Assembly (NCBI RefSeq): GCF_022539315.1
Contig: NC_066315.1
Span: forward strand, 91,366,990-91,430,989
Origin: Serinus canaria
Taxonomy: Eukaryota; Chordata; Aves; Passeriformes; Fringillidae
DNA length: 64,000 nt
Direction of reading: 5' to 3'
Position numbers and translations under genes: made by a program. The notes below the pieces were generated by a model. The model saw nothing but the letters and a program-made list of their open reading frames with translations, did no database searches and was not told the origin of the DNA. This document shows, piece by piece, positions 25,057-34,196 of the stretch. Numbering within the stretch: the first letter of the stretch is position 1; every line of letters begins with the position of its first letter.

Positions 25057-25078
25057 AAAAAAAAAAAAAAAAAAAAAA
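25057..25078 (+). repeat. A22 homopolymer
   Basis: A pure A run in STX17 intron 1. No adjacent processed copy is seen. Confidence 0.95.
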
Positions 25079-26140
25079 GAGACATATCCAAAGCAGGCTG
25101 TAGCAGCACAAGCCACATCGTTGCAGTCAACCAGAAGTAAAATTCTTCCCAGGTATGGTAACATACTTGTTACTTGCTATGAACTTCAGAAATTGCTAAC
25201 ACACCTCAAATGTTAATACTCATGAACTTTCATTAAACTGCTGAGTGTTCTCCCTTGAAACCCAGTACAACAGTACACAACAAACCTCAGAAGTTCTGCT
25301 TGCCCAGGGAAACACAGTGTAATTCACTGATTTGATTTTAATTCCCTCACAACAATTTAGACAACCACTGCCTCTAGAAAAAGTACCTCCAGTATAAATG
25401 CCTTGTTGATAAGGGTTGAAAGGCCAAAAAGTTTTTCCCTGTAAATAAAATTAACTAGAATATAAGGACGTACAACAGTTTTCTCCCTTTCAGGAGGACC
25501 TGAAACATTTCCTAGAGTGGTACTGGCCCCACAATTGCAGTGAGGCTACTGCCCACTTGGCTGAGGCCTGTAGTTAGTGAGGAACAGGCTTCTCTGGTAG
25601 GCTAGAGCCAAACTGCACTTCAGGACTAAATAACATCTTTTACTTTTTGTCTCTAAAATGAATCCAAAGAAAATTACTTTGTTAGGCTGAAATAAGGCAC
25701 AGTCACCAGCCCCAGCGTGTTCACAAAGTAATATGAAACTGAACAGTGAGATAAACAGGCACACGTGTGGGATCTTCCACAGAACACCCGAAATCAGCAG
25801 CTGTACATGTCAGGCTGTGGCTCCCAGTAGGTCTGTGCTCTTGTGGGTATCTGGCAACACAAACTTGATCCAGGCAAGGCAAGGGCACATGACTGCATTT
25901 TGAGAAATCAGAGCAGACGACAGGCATTTTGTCTTGGATTTGTATGTTTAAGCCAGCTGCAGAAGGGCAGAAAATACCTAATGACTAACACGTGAACACC
26001 TTTTGCACAAAGCCGAACCGGTGGAGCGAGTCTGCAGCAGGCTGACGCCTGCCAGAAGAGGCCACAACAGTCCAACCTGCAATCAGAGCCCTAATATTGA
26101 ATTCTCAGTATTAACTGAAATGCACCTCTGGTCTCACCCC

Positions 26141-26390
26141 AGAACTACACAATTAGGTTGGAAAAGACCTTTGGAATCAACTCCAACCTATCAACACCCT
26201 GTCAACTAGACCATGGCACTAAGTGCCACACAGCCAGTCTTTCCTCAAATACCTCCAGGGACAGTGACTCCACCACCTTCCCAGACAGCCCAATCCAATG
26301 TCTAATTAAGCTTTCTGAAGAAATTCTTCTTGATGTCCAACCTAAACCTCCCCTGGTACAGTTTAAGACCATCAGGTTCTGGAGGCCTAC
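26141..26390 (-). mobile_element. CR1 LINE 3' fragment
   Basis: Typical reversed CR1 3' end: 'AATTAGGTTGGAAAAGACCT', then 'CCACCACCTTCCCAGACAG' and 'CCAACCTAAACCTCCCCTGG'. It lies at the start of STX17 intron 1, 230 bp from the CpG island. Confidence 0.9.
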
Positions 26391-26902
26391 CCTGCCTGTA
26401 CCATGCCCTGGAAAAGCAAGGTGAGCGTGAAAAAAGGAGAAGCATAAAAAATAAAGACAGGGTTCAAGTCTTATATAAAGGCTTCAAGCAGACTAAACTA
26501 CTTCTTTTTTTTTTTCCTGACTTACAGTTTTAAAAGCCTGGGCAATGCCAGGCTTAACAATTTGCCACGCTGCGAAGAATACGTAAATAAGTAAAGAAGA
26601 CAACCCAAGCAGGTGTGACATGTTCTGTCCCGATGAACACACCACAACCCGACCGCGGGGGAACCTCGGGCCCAGCTGCTGCTGAGGGCACCTCCGGCTG
26701 GGCACCTCCAGTCCCTCCGCCGGGAAGGGCCGGGAGAAGGACAAGTCCCCGCCGCTCTGCCACCGGCTCCGGGCCTGGGGCAGCGGCGGCCGCCGCGGCC
26801 TGGCCGAGGGCCCGGATCCGGGAGTCGCGGGGGGAGCCCGGCGCTCGCTGCGCTCTGCGGCTCCCACCGGCCCCGTCGGCAGGGCCCGGCCCAGGGCTCA
26901 CC

Positions 26903-27190
26903 GTGCGCCCGCCAGGCCCCGGCCCGGCCCTTCCCTTCGCCTCGCCTGCACCGGCAGCGAAAGCGAAAGCGGAGCCGCGCCCGGCCCCGCTGGTCCCGGG
27001 TCCCTCCGCCCCCACCCGCCCCCGGTCCCTCACCCCCTCACCATGGGGCGGCCGTGTGACGGGCGCTGACCGCGGCCGGCGGCGGCCCCGGGACGCTGGG
27101 CGGGAGCCGGCGCTGGGCTCCCCCTCCGCCGCGGGCGCGGCCCAGCCCCCGCCCGCCACACGCACACCCCCTCGGCCGCCCCCGGGCCAT
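26903..27190 (-). other. STX17: Probable STX17 non-coding exon 1, two candidate donors
   Basis: Coding starts in exon 2, so a 5'UTR exon is expected in the CpG island. Two good donors are visible on the minus strand: CCCATG|GTGAGG with the exon ending at 27042, and GCACG|GTGAGC with the exon ending at 26902. The transcription start is not visible, and the outer boundary given is only nominal. If the first donor is used with the 21623 acceptor, the ATG at the exon end opens a six-codon upstream frame that stops at TGA in exon 2. Confidence 0.4.
26959..26968 (+). promoter_or_regulatory. IRF/ISRE-like motif GAAAGCGAAA in the STX17 CpG island
   Basis: The ten bases fit GAAANNGAAA, the core recognised by interferon regulatory factors. 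They are followed by GCGG. It lies between the two candidate first-exon donors of STX17. Function is inferred from motif match and position only. Confidence 0.4.
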
Positions 27191-27194
27191 CCTC

Positions 27195-27200
27195 CACGTG
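27195..27200. promoter_or_regulatory. CACGTG E-box upstream of STX17
   Basis: A palindromic E-box of the type bound by USF, MYC and TFE/MITF factors sits about 155 bp upstream of the 27042 donor. The flanks (TCCACGTGGT) do not match the full CLEAR consensus, so TFEB control is only a possibility. Confidence 0.35.
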
Positions 27201-27243
27201 GTTGTTTCCCTTCAGGAACCACCGGTTGGGGGCGGGAATGGGA

Positions 27244-27293
27244 CGGAGAGGAGGAGGAGGAGGAGGAGAAGGAAGAGAAGGAGGCGGAGAAGC
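27244..27293 (+). repeat. Purine-rich (GGA/GAA)n tract at promoter edge
   Basis: About 50 bp are almost purely GGA and GAA repeats on the plus strand (TCC/TTC on the minus strand, in the direction of STX17 transcription). Such mirror-like polypurine tracts are common beside avian promoters and can slip or form triplex. Confidence 0.7.
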
Positions 27294-27407
27294 TGTCCTG
27301 GCCACGGAGGGGGTACCGGGAATCTGGGATCAGGGTTTGTCGAGGGAAAAGTTAAATTTATTCATCTAAAAGAGACCCAAAGATTCGGACAAAATTGTAA
27401 GAGCTTT

Positions 27408-27648
27408 TCATAGAACGATAAAGTATTCTTAGCTAGAAGGGACCCACAAGGGTGATCGAGTCCAGCTCCCGGCCCTGCACAGGACCATCCCCACAGAGCG
27501 CCCCACGGCCTGAGCGGGATGTCCGGACGCTCCTGGAACTCTGCCTTGGTGCTGGGACCCCTTCCCTGGGGAGCCGTCAACCGCCTCTGGGTGGAGAACC
27601 TTCTGATATCCTGCCTAAACCTCCCCTGACAGAACTTCAGGCCATAGC
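27408..27648 (-). mobile_element. CR1 LINE 3' fragment upstream of STX17
   Basis: Begins 'TCATAGAACGATAAAGTATT', then 'GAAGGGACCCACAAGGGTGA', 'CTTCCCTGGGGAGCCGTCAA' and ends 'CTCCCCTGACAGAACTTCAG'. It sits about 170 bp beyond the CpG island, so it limits how far the proximal promoter can extend. Confidence 0.88.
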
Positions 27649-28708
27649 ACTAATATGTTTTGAAAGTAAGTGTAACCTGTTGGCGCCTGACACACTGATA
27701 ATTGGATCCTATCCCGACGCCATGTACCCCGGCTGGCAGAGTATCTGCCTCTGTAGCCGTGCCCGAACCTCTGGGACAGGTGGAGCAGCACCTCCGAGGG
27801 CAACCTGGTACCTGGTACTTCTGATCAATTCATCACATCTGAATCGAAGTGTAAAACTGTCTGGCTGTAGAGCAACTGTGTTACGTCAATATTAGACCAT
27901 TTTTTAGCTAAATATCAATAAAACAAAGTTAAGAAAGATCTCCAGATAAACAAATATGAATGTGTGTTGATTGTGATGTTCTAAACAAGATTTGTGTTAT
28001 CTGTTCATCTGTTGTTCCATGACTTTTTTGGCCAGCTCCAATCTAATTTGGAGGAAGTCATTATGTTCCTGTAAGTTTTGTGGATATTGATGTGTCACTG
28101 AGGAAATAAACCTAAATTTGTTTCCTCAATGAAGGAATAGTAAGCAAAAAGCTCAGCTCTTACACATTCTTGTAGCAACAAACAGCCAGTCAGAGTGTGT
28201 GTATTAGCATACTTTATGTAGACACAGTTCCAGACTGCATGATAGGATTTTCAGAGGAGTAATGGAGAATAAATTTTAGTTATAATTAAGCCTATTTAGG
28301 GGCTGAAGAATCAAAATGAACAGAATCCCATGGCTTCATTAGTTCTGTTGTTCACAGTACAGCTTCTGGAATGGCAGTGGAGTACTGGGGAATGCCAGGG
28401 TACTAAAAAAAGCTTACATTGGACATATATTTTAAAAAGGTTAAGGAGGATGACACAGGCTAGCAGTTTCACAGTTTGACCCAGATTAGGAACAGAGTCT
28501 TGGAAGTGCTGACCTTGGACAGAGTCATTAAATGCCAATAATTAAATGTCAATCAATATATTTTTATGAAAAATAATTGATTAAATGTGTTTGGATTTAA
28601 GTTTGGTAGATAAAGGTGGTAATGATGAAGTAATAGCTTCCATTTGGTGAGAAGCAGTATGGTATTCTCATAAATACAAGGAGGAGTGCAGATTCTGTGT
28701 AGTTCCCA

Positions 28709-29104
28709 GAATCATAGGACTAGAGAATGGGTCAGGTTGGGAGGGACCACAGTGGGTCATTGGGTCCAACCTCCCTGCTCAAGCAGGGTTATCCTGCAGC
28801 ACATGGCACAGGATTGCATCCAGATAGTTCTTGAGTATTTCCACTGAGGTAGACTCCACATCTCTGAGCCTGTTCCAGTGCTCAGTCAGCAGCACAGAAA
28901 AGTTTTTTTTGTGTTCAGGTTGCACTCTCTGTGCATCAGTTTCTTCCTGTTGCCTCTTGTCCTGTTGCTTGGCACTACCAAGAAGAGCTGGGCTCCATCC
29001 TCTTGACACCCTCCCTTCAGATACTTGTAGAAATTGATGAGGTCCCCTCATCGTTGTCTGTTTACAAGGCCGAACAGGCCCAGTTCCTGCAGCCTTTCCT
29101 CATA
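28709..29104 (-). mobile_element. CR1 LINE 3' fragment
   Basis: On the plus strand: 'GAATCATAGGACTAGAGAAT', 'GTTGGGAGGGACCACAGTGG', 'CAGTGCTCAGTCAGCAGCAC', ending at 'CCTGCAGCCTTTCCTCATAA'. It is about 400 bp and truncated at its 5' side. A minus-strand ORF of 90 codons across it is residual CR1 sequence and not a gene. Confidence 0.9.
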
Positions 29105-29686
29105 ATAAGTGATAATAAGATCATAATAAGTAATTCAGGTGGCAGTTCTTGAGAGGAGGGATTCTAAGTGAAGATTTGTCACTAGGTTGTCTTGGTGTTA
29201 TTCTTGGCCTGATGCTATTATAAATCACTGACACAAAAATACCAAATGACTATTTTCTCTTATAAATAGAGATAAGAGCAATTTGCTTAGATAAACTCCT
29301 TTGAATTGCTTTCTAAGCTTTTCTGCAAAAATACTCCTCTGAAGCCAGTCAAATTGGAGGCCATGCATTCAAGACAAAGCCTTTAAGGCACACCTGGAAT
29401 CTGGGAGAATGACTGGCATGAGACAGTGCTAAAGAGGACCTGGACATAATCAGCTAAACATAAGGTCTCAGAACAAAGCTTTTGATAGCTGATACTCTGA
29501 AGAAAACCAGAGCAACATCAAATACAACTGGAATGGATATTCCCCCTTTTTATAGAACTGATGAAACCATTATCAAAAAAATGCATTCAATTTGAGCATT
29601 AACACTTCAAAGGGATGCTAAACACTGAAAAGACTCCACAACAAAGTTTTGAAAGGTGTGAAAGATGTGCATGTGCATTAACATGA

Positions 29687-29696
29687 GATATATATG

Positions 29697-29732
<36 letters not shown>
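29687..29732 (+). repeat. (TA)n microsatellite
   Basis: A run of TA dinucleotides with a single TGGAG interruption near its start. Short ORFs of isoleucine and tyrosine across it are artefacts. Confidence 0.95.
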
Positions 29733-29734
<2 letters not shown>

Positions 29735-32451
29735 AGTGGATGGATATATATTTTAACAATATAATCCAATGCAGGTGAGGAGGTACTCTTGTCATAAGCG
29801 TAGTAGTACTTGTCTAAGTAGTACTTAGAGATGTTTGAGGAGAAGTGTTGGTTTTCAGAAAATTGCAAAACTCTGAAAGCAAAACTAGAATAAAAATGAG
29901 ATTAGAAATATGACATATCTTAGTTCACTATAGGATCAAATTGTCTGTGAAGCTGTTTTGAAGCAATGCAAAATTGTCAGTAAAAACATGGAGATTTTTT
30001 CCAAAGATACACTGTAGTTCAAGCATAAACAGCAGAATACATTGGTCCAATATGGATGTGGCCCAGCCACAAGGTTATACTCAGCCAATCCTTTCCTTAC
30101 ATGTGATGACTCCAGAAAAAAACAAGATGTCAGTCTACTTGTATAGCAGCAAAAGAAGGAACAGGATCGCAATATTTACAAAAGGAAAGATTTTTTTGTG
30201 TGTGTGAGTTCTAACAGGCAACATCTGAAGAACTCCTGGTACATTTCATTGTGAATACGACGTTCATGCCTGACTATCCAGTTCTTCTACCAGGGCTAAT
30301 GCTGTTTTCCAGACAGCCCAGCAGTGACTTCAGAGAAGTCCAAGTCTCCTCAAGCTAAAAATGACAATGCAGAATGCTATGTCACTCATGTAAAGATCAT
30401 CAAAGGAACAAGAGTTCCACCTTCAGGTCTGGGAAAATACTACCTCTGATGGCAAAAGATATCTCAGGAAAAAAAAAAGTGTAGATGGAGTTCAACTTCC
30501 TGAATTGCAGACAGACTCAGACTTTCATTGCAAGTCAATGATCAATTCTGAGAGGTCTGTTACAGATCTGATGATTGTGTGAATCCCTGTATAGTTATCA
30601 AACTGCTCTGTACCACCAGTAAATATGTAGGAGAAAATAATAGGGAATCCTAGAAAGGCACAGAACTTTGTTGTACATCTGACTGAGGAAGAACTTGCAG
30701 CATTTTCTATTTCTTTTTCCACATGAGATCATTCATAGTTTTCTGATACATGGATTCAGAATGGGCAATTAATTTAACATGCCTAGCTCTATTCCCAGCA
30801 ATCTTTCCTCACACACAGACTCTCAGATAACTCATGCTGGGGATATTTCAGTGGGTGTTGCTCAATAGACACAGAACTTCCAAGATGCTTACATTATGTT
30901 CCCAAAGATGTATCTTTTTCCAGTAAAGCATTTCAAAATTCTGTTGCCTTTTTCAACATTATTGCTATAGATACACTGATTTCAGTGTCAAACGGCTTGT
31001 GCTGGCAAAAACCATTCATAAAGTTTCCACTGTGTCATGGAAAACAGCCCTTACTGTGTTACAGTGAACAGTGTTCTCTCTCATAGTCTTTCAGGAGCAA
31101 AGCTTCTTTGAAATGAGATCCTCTTTTAACATATATCATTGGAAAAGCAATCAAACTCTTTCCATAATTCTTGATTGAGGGATGTTCTCAGTGGAACATG
31201 CGGCAGTATTTTAAAAAAACATATTCTTGATGTAAGCAAAATACTGGGAGTTAATTTGGGGGTAAACTGTTTCCTCCTGCTGGCAAAAGTTATGCTATAG
31301 TTTTTGACATTTGCTAGAATGCTGATCCAAAGTTCTTTCTGTGTACTTTGTGGCAAAACCATCTCAGATTTATAGTACTACAAAAAGTAGGGCTCTCAAA
31401 TGGGAGTGAAATAGAAGAGGTTTATCATACATTAACATATTTGCAGTAGTGGTAATGCTGCATAGGGTGTAAAAGTAGGAGAGAAAGAAATTAGGGCAAA
31501 GCAGATTCTATTTTGATAGAAGGTAGCACTGGCTATTTGGGTCTTTTCTAGCATATTCACAGGTCTCACAGTGTGACCTTGATGCAGGAATGGTTTGTAG
31601 TATCTGTCATAGATCTACCCCTGCAAGGTCATACAGGAAATCCTGCACAGAGAGGATGGTGGGTACAGAGGCTGTCTACGCCAGTAGGATTTCCCTTCAG
31701 ACAAGAAAAATATCCTTTCCCTTCAGGGTGAAACAAGCATTGCTAGCTGGTGGGAGCTCGTGTTGCTGGCACTTAGGGAATGTGCACCTGTGGCACTTTG
31801 CCTGGGGTGCCTTTGCTATCCACTGCTGGCATACCCAAAGGAGGTAAAACATTGAAAAATGTGCTGCAGGGTTATGGCCATACCTGGGAACTTACCTATG
31901 ACTAGAATTTCATTAAAATCCATGTTTGCTGTTTTCTTCCCAATGTCTTTTTGTTCCCACAGAAGAGGATTTCTCCCACACAAAACTATTGATCAGCTTT
32001 CAGCATGTGCTGTAGCAATGGTTTATGGATACTCCCAGTTTTGTTTGTTAGGTCACCCCAGCACCTTTTTGTTTCAGAAGAAGGTTGAGCTCACTCAGCT
32101 GAGTGGGAAGGTCTTTTGTGCACATTTGTCTCTTGTTATACTGGATTGTATTGGCATTATCTTAAGCTAAATCCCAACAAGTCACTCCAATTAAAAAAAA
32201 AGGAGTTTCCGCACAAGGCAGTTTTACCAACTAAAGGAAGTTGGTCCATTTCCTTGGGGTTTTTATTCAAGACCTAAGAAATTCTCTGTCAAATCTTAGT
32301 GCAAATCAAGACAATGGTAGCCTTTCCATTAAAATCAGCATGGTGAAGATTTAATTCTTTGTCAAGGTTCCAATGCTTCCTAAGTCAAAAGAAAAAAAAA
32401 AAGGATTAATTATATTCAGAGATAAAAATAGAAAATGGCAAATCAACTGAA

Positions 32452-32566
32452 CATCCATCCATCCATCCATCCATCCATCCATCCATCCATCCATCCATCC
32501 ATCCATCCATCCATCCATCCATCCATCCATCCATCAATCCATCCATCCACTCATCCACTCATCCAG
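32452..32566 (+). repeat. (ATCC)n tetranucleotide microsatellite
   Basis: About 115 bp of near-perfect ATCC units, interrupted towards the right end by ATCA, ACTC and AGCC variants. The decay is one-sided, so the left side is the younger, expanding part. Likely polymorphic in length. Confidence 0.97.
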
Positions 32567-33019
32567 CCAGGCATTCCCTTTTTTAAAACCATTCAGCCAT
32601 GAAGGAAGGATTCAAGATTCTTCTTACTGCAAAACCAGAGGTGTAATATCATCATCTTACATTTATAATTGATTTATATTAAAGTCTTTTTAAAAGCCAT
32701 TTTCAATTTTTCTTGCTTAGTTAGGAATGTGTTTCTGATTCTGCTGTTTCTCTAACATGTGCAGATCATGAGCAACTGCCTGTTCAATAAAACCTTCAGG
32801 GAATTTAAGAAAAAAAATTTAGAGTACTTACTTATATTCATTTAGGGTCCTTTTCCACTGACTTGATGTTACATATTTACATTTAAGATTTTTAGAGTTG
32901 TCTTTGCCTTCTGTCTTCTACCTTATGGGATAACCAGAAAAACATTGTTCAGCTCTTCCAAAGTTCCTTGTGCTGAGAGGTGAATAAACAAGGGGGCAGG
33001 GAATCTTTCACTACAGCAA

Positions 33020-33170
33020 GTTGCTTAGAGCTCCATCCAATACGGTCTTGAACACTTCCAGGGATGGGGCATCAACAGCTTCTCTGGACAACCTGTTTGA
33101 GTGCCTCACAACCCTCACAGAAAAGAATCTCTTCCTAATAGCTAAACTAGATGAAGTTTAAGGCCATCGA
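33020..33170 (-). mobile_element. CR1 LINE short fragment
   Basis: About 150 bp match the inner CR1 3' part ('TCTTGAACACTTCCAGGGAT', 'GGGGCATCAACAGCTTCTCT', 'GAATCTCTTCCTAATAGCTA'). The true 3' terminus is missing. Confidence 0.82.
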
Positions 33171-33639
33171 GTTGACATCACGTTGCTCAGGAATTTACCT
33201 GTCAGTACAATGAGCTATTAATCACACTGCTGATTCAAAGGCCTTGTGTGCCATAGAGGCTTGGATTGTCTCCAGCAGTGGCCACAAGTGCGCGGTGAGG
33301 TCAGAGTAAGAAAGAGTGTGTGCTAGTTCCTCCTCCGTATTCTCCCAGCCTTCACCTTTTTTGGGTGGGCTTCCTGAACAAGAATTGGTTTGGATTATCA
33401 GTAATCTCAGTGGATCTCTCTTCCAAATTCTCAACCAACCTCTCCTAGAGAGTAAGGCTCTTTTGAGCAGAAAAGTCCTTTGGCAAAGATTTTCACAGGT
33501 CTGCTGCTGTCTGTATAAAGAATCTGATTCTTCTGACAGTTCATTGCTGTCCAACTTCTTCTTGCTACTCATTGCTCCAATGACCTCATTCCTGCTCTTC
33601 ATTGCCTTTTCTTAGTCTCAACCACTCCTTGTGGTCAAT

Positions 33640-33890
33640 GTACTCAATAACTTTGATCATCCTCCTAGTTTTTCTTTGGGTGTTTTCCATTTCATATTGG
33701 CTTTTTTTCTTTTTTTTTTCTTTTTTTTTTTTTTTAATGTGGTGAAGAGACCAGAGCTGCACAAAGTATTCATTTTGTGGGCAAATAAATATTTATGCAA
33801 GGTTATAATTGTATTTTCTATTGTGTTGCCTGTTACTTTACTCACAATTCCTAGGGTTTGATATGTCTGCCACTTTTTTTTTTTTTTAAA
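33640..33890 (-). mobile_element. Diverged CR1 LINE fragment with T tracts
   Basis: The segment 'GAAGAGACCAGAGCTGCACAAAGTATTC' (from 33745) is the old CR1 text coding a 'gaccagaactgcacacagtattc' stretch, preceded by 'CTCAATAACTTTGATCATCC'. A T-rich tract (33697-33736) interrupts it. It may belong to the same insertion as 33020-33170, with about 470 bp of unexplained DNA between them. Confidence 0.6.
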
Positions 33891-34122
33891 CCATGTCTGA
33901 GAAATTTTACTGCAAGTCTTCAATCTAATCTCAAAGTCTTACTTTGAATATTAATGTCCATCAAAATGGTTGGCTCCTTACCTTAGGAATGGGCCACACA
34001 GTTGCACTGAAAATGATTGAAGGCAACATAATGAATAAAGGAATTGTACAGAGGAATACTTCCGCTCACAAGAAAGTCAGGCTGAGTCAGAAGTGAAGAG
34101 AAGGAATGGCTGAGGTATAGTT

Positions 34123-34196
34123 CAAAATGTATTGCTAGAAAGTATCTGTCATTTCTAGTACAAGAAATGACAGATACTTTCTAGCAATACATTTTG
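34123..34196. repeat. Perfect 34-bp inverted repeat with 6-nt loop
   Basis: Left arm 34123-34156 and right arm 34163-34196 are exact reverse complements over all 34 bases, separated by AGTACA. The match ends sharply at both outer edges (T and G). The DNA is in the gene-free stretch between STX17 and NR4A3. Any transcript from either strand would fold into a perfect 34-bp hairpin. Confidence 0.97.

Larger units (their letters stand above)
21624..26902 (-). other. STX17: STX17 intron 1
   Basis: Roughly 5.3 kb separates the CpG island from exon 2. It holds two CR1 copies (24321-24916 and 26141-26390), a 22-bp A run at 25057-25078, and a small perfect inverted repeat at 22936-22960. The rest is AT-rich with no exon, RNA gene or other structure that I can support. 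Confidence 0.7.
26620..27240 (-). promoter_or_regulatory. STX17: CpG island promoter of STX17
   Basis: An abrupt block of very high GC and dense CpG sits in otherwise AT-rich DNA, immediately upstream of the first coding exon on the minus strand. It contains several GC boxes (CCCGCCC/GGGCGG types) and no obvious TATA box, as expected for a housekeeping promoter. A CACGTG E-box is at 27195-27200 and a GAAANNGAAA IRF-type motif at 26959-26968. A (GGA)n purine tract flanks its distal side. Long ORFs on both strands here (up to 246 codons) are a by-product of GC content. Confidence 0.9.
27649..32451. other. Intergenic stretch, no gene recognised
   Basis: Apart from the CR1 copy at 28709-29104 and the TA repeat at 29687-29732, this is AT-rich single-copy-looking DNA. 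ORFs here are short, overlap on both strands and resemble no family that I know. Confidence 0.6.

Noticed and set aside
26554..27355. Overlapping long ORFs of 246, 222, 147 and 124 codons on both strands
   Set aside because: They lie in the CpG island and adjacent CR1, are rich in Pro, Gly, Ala and Arg on both strands, and match no family. GC content alone removes stops.
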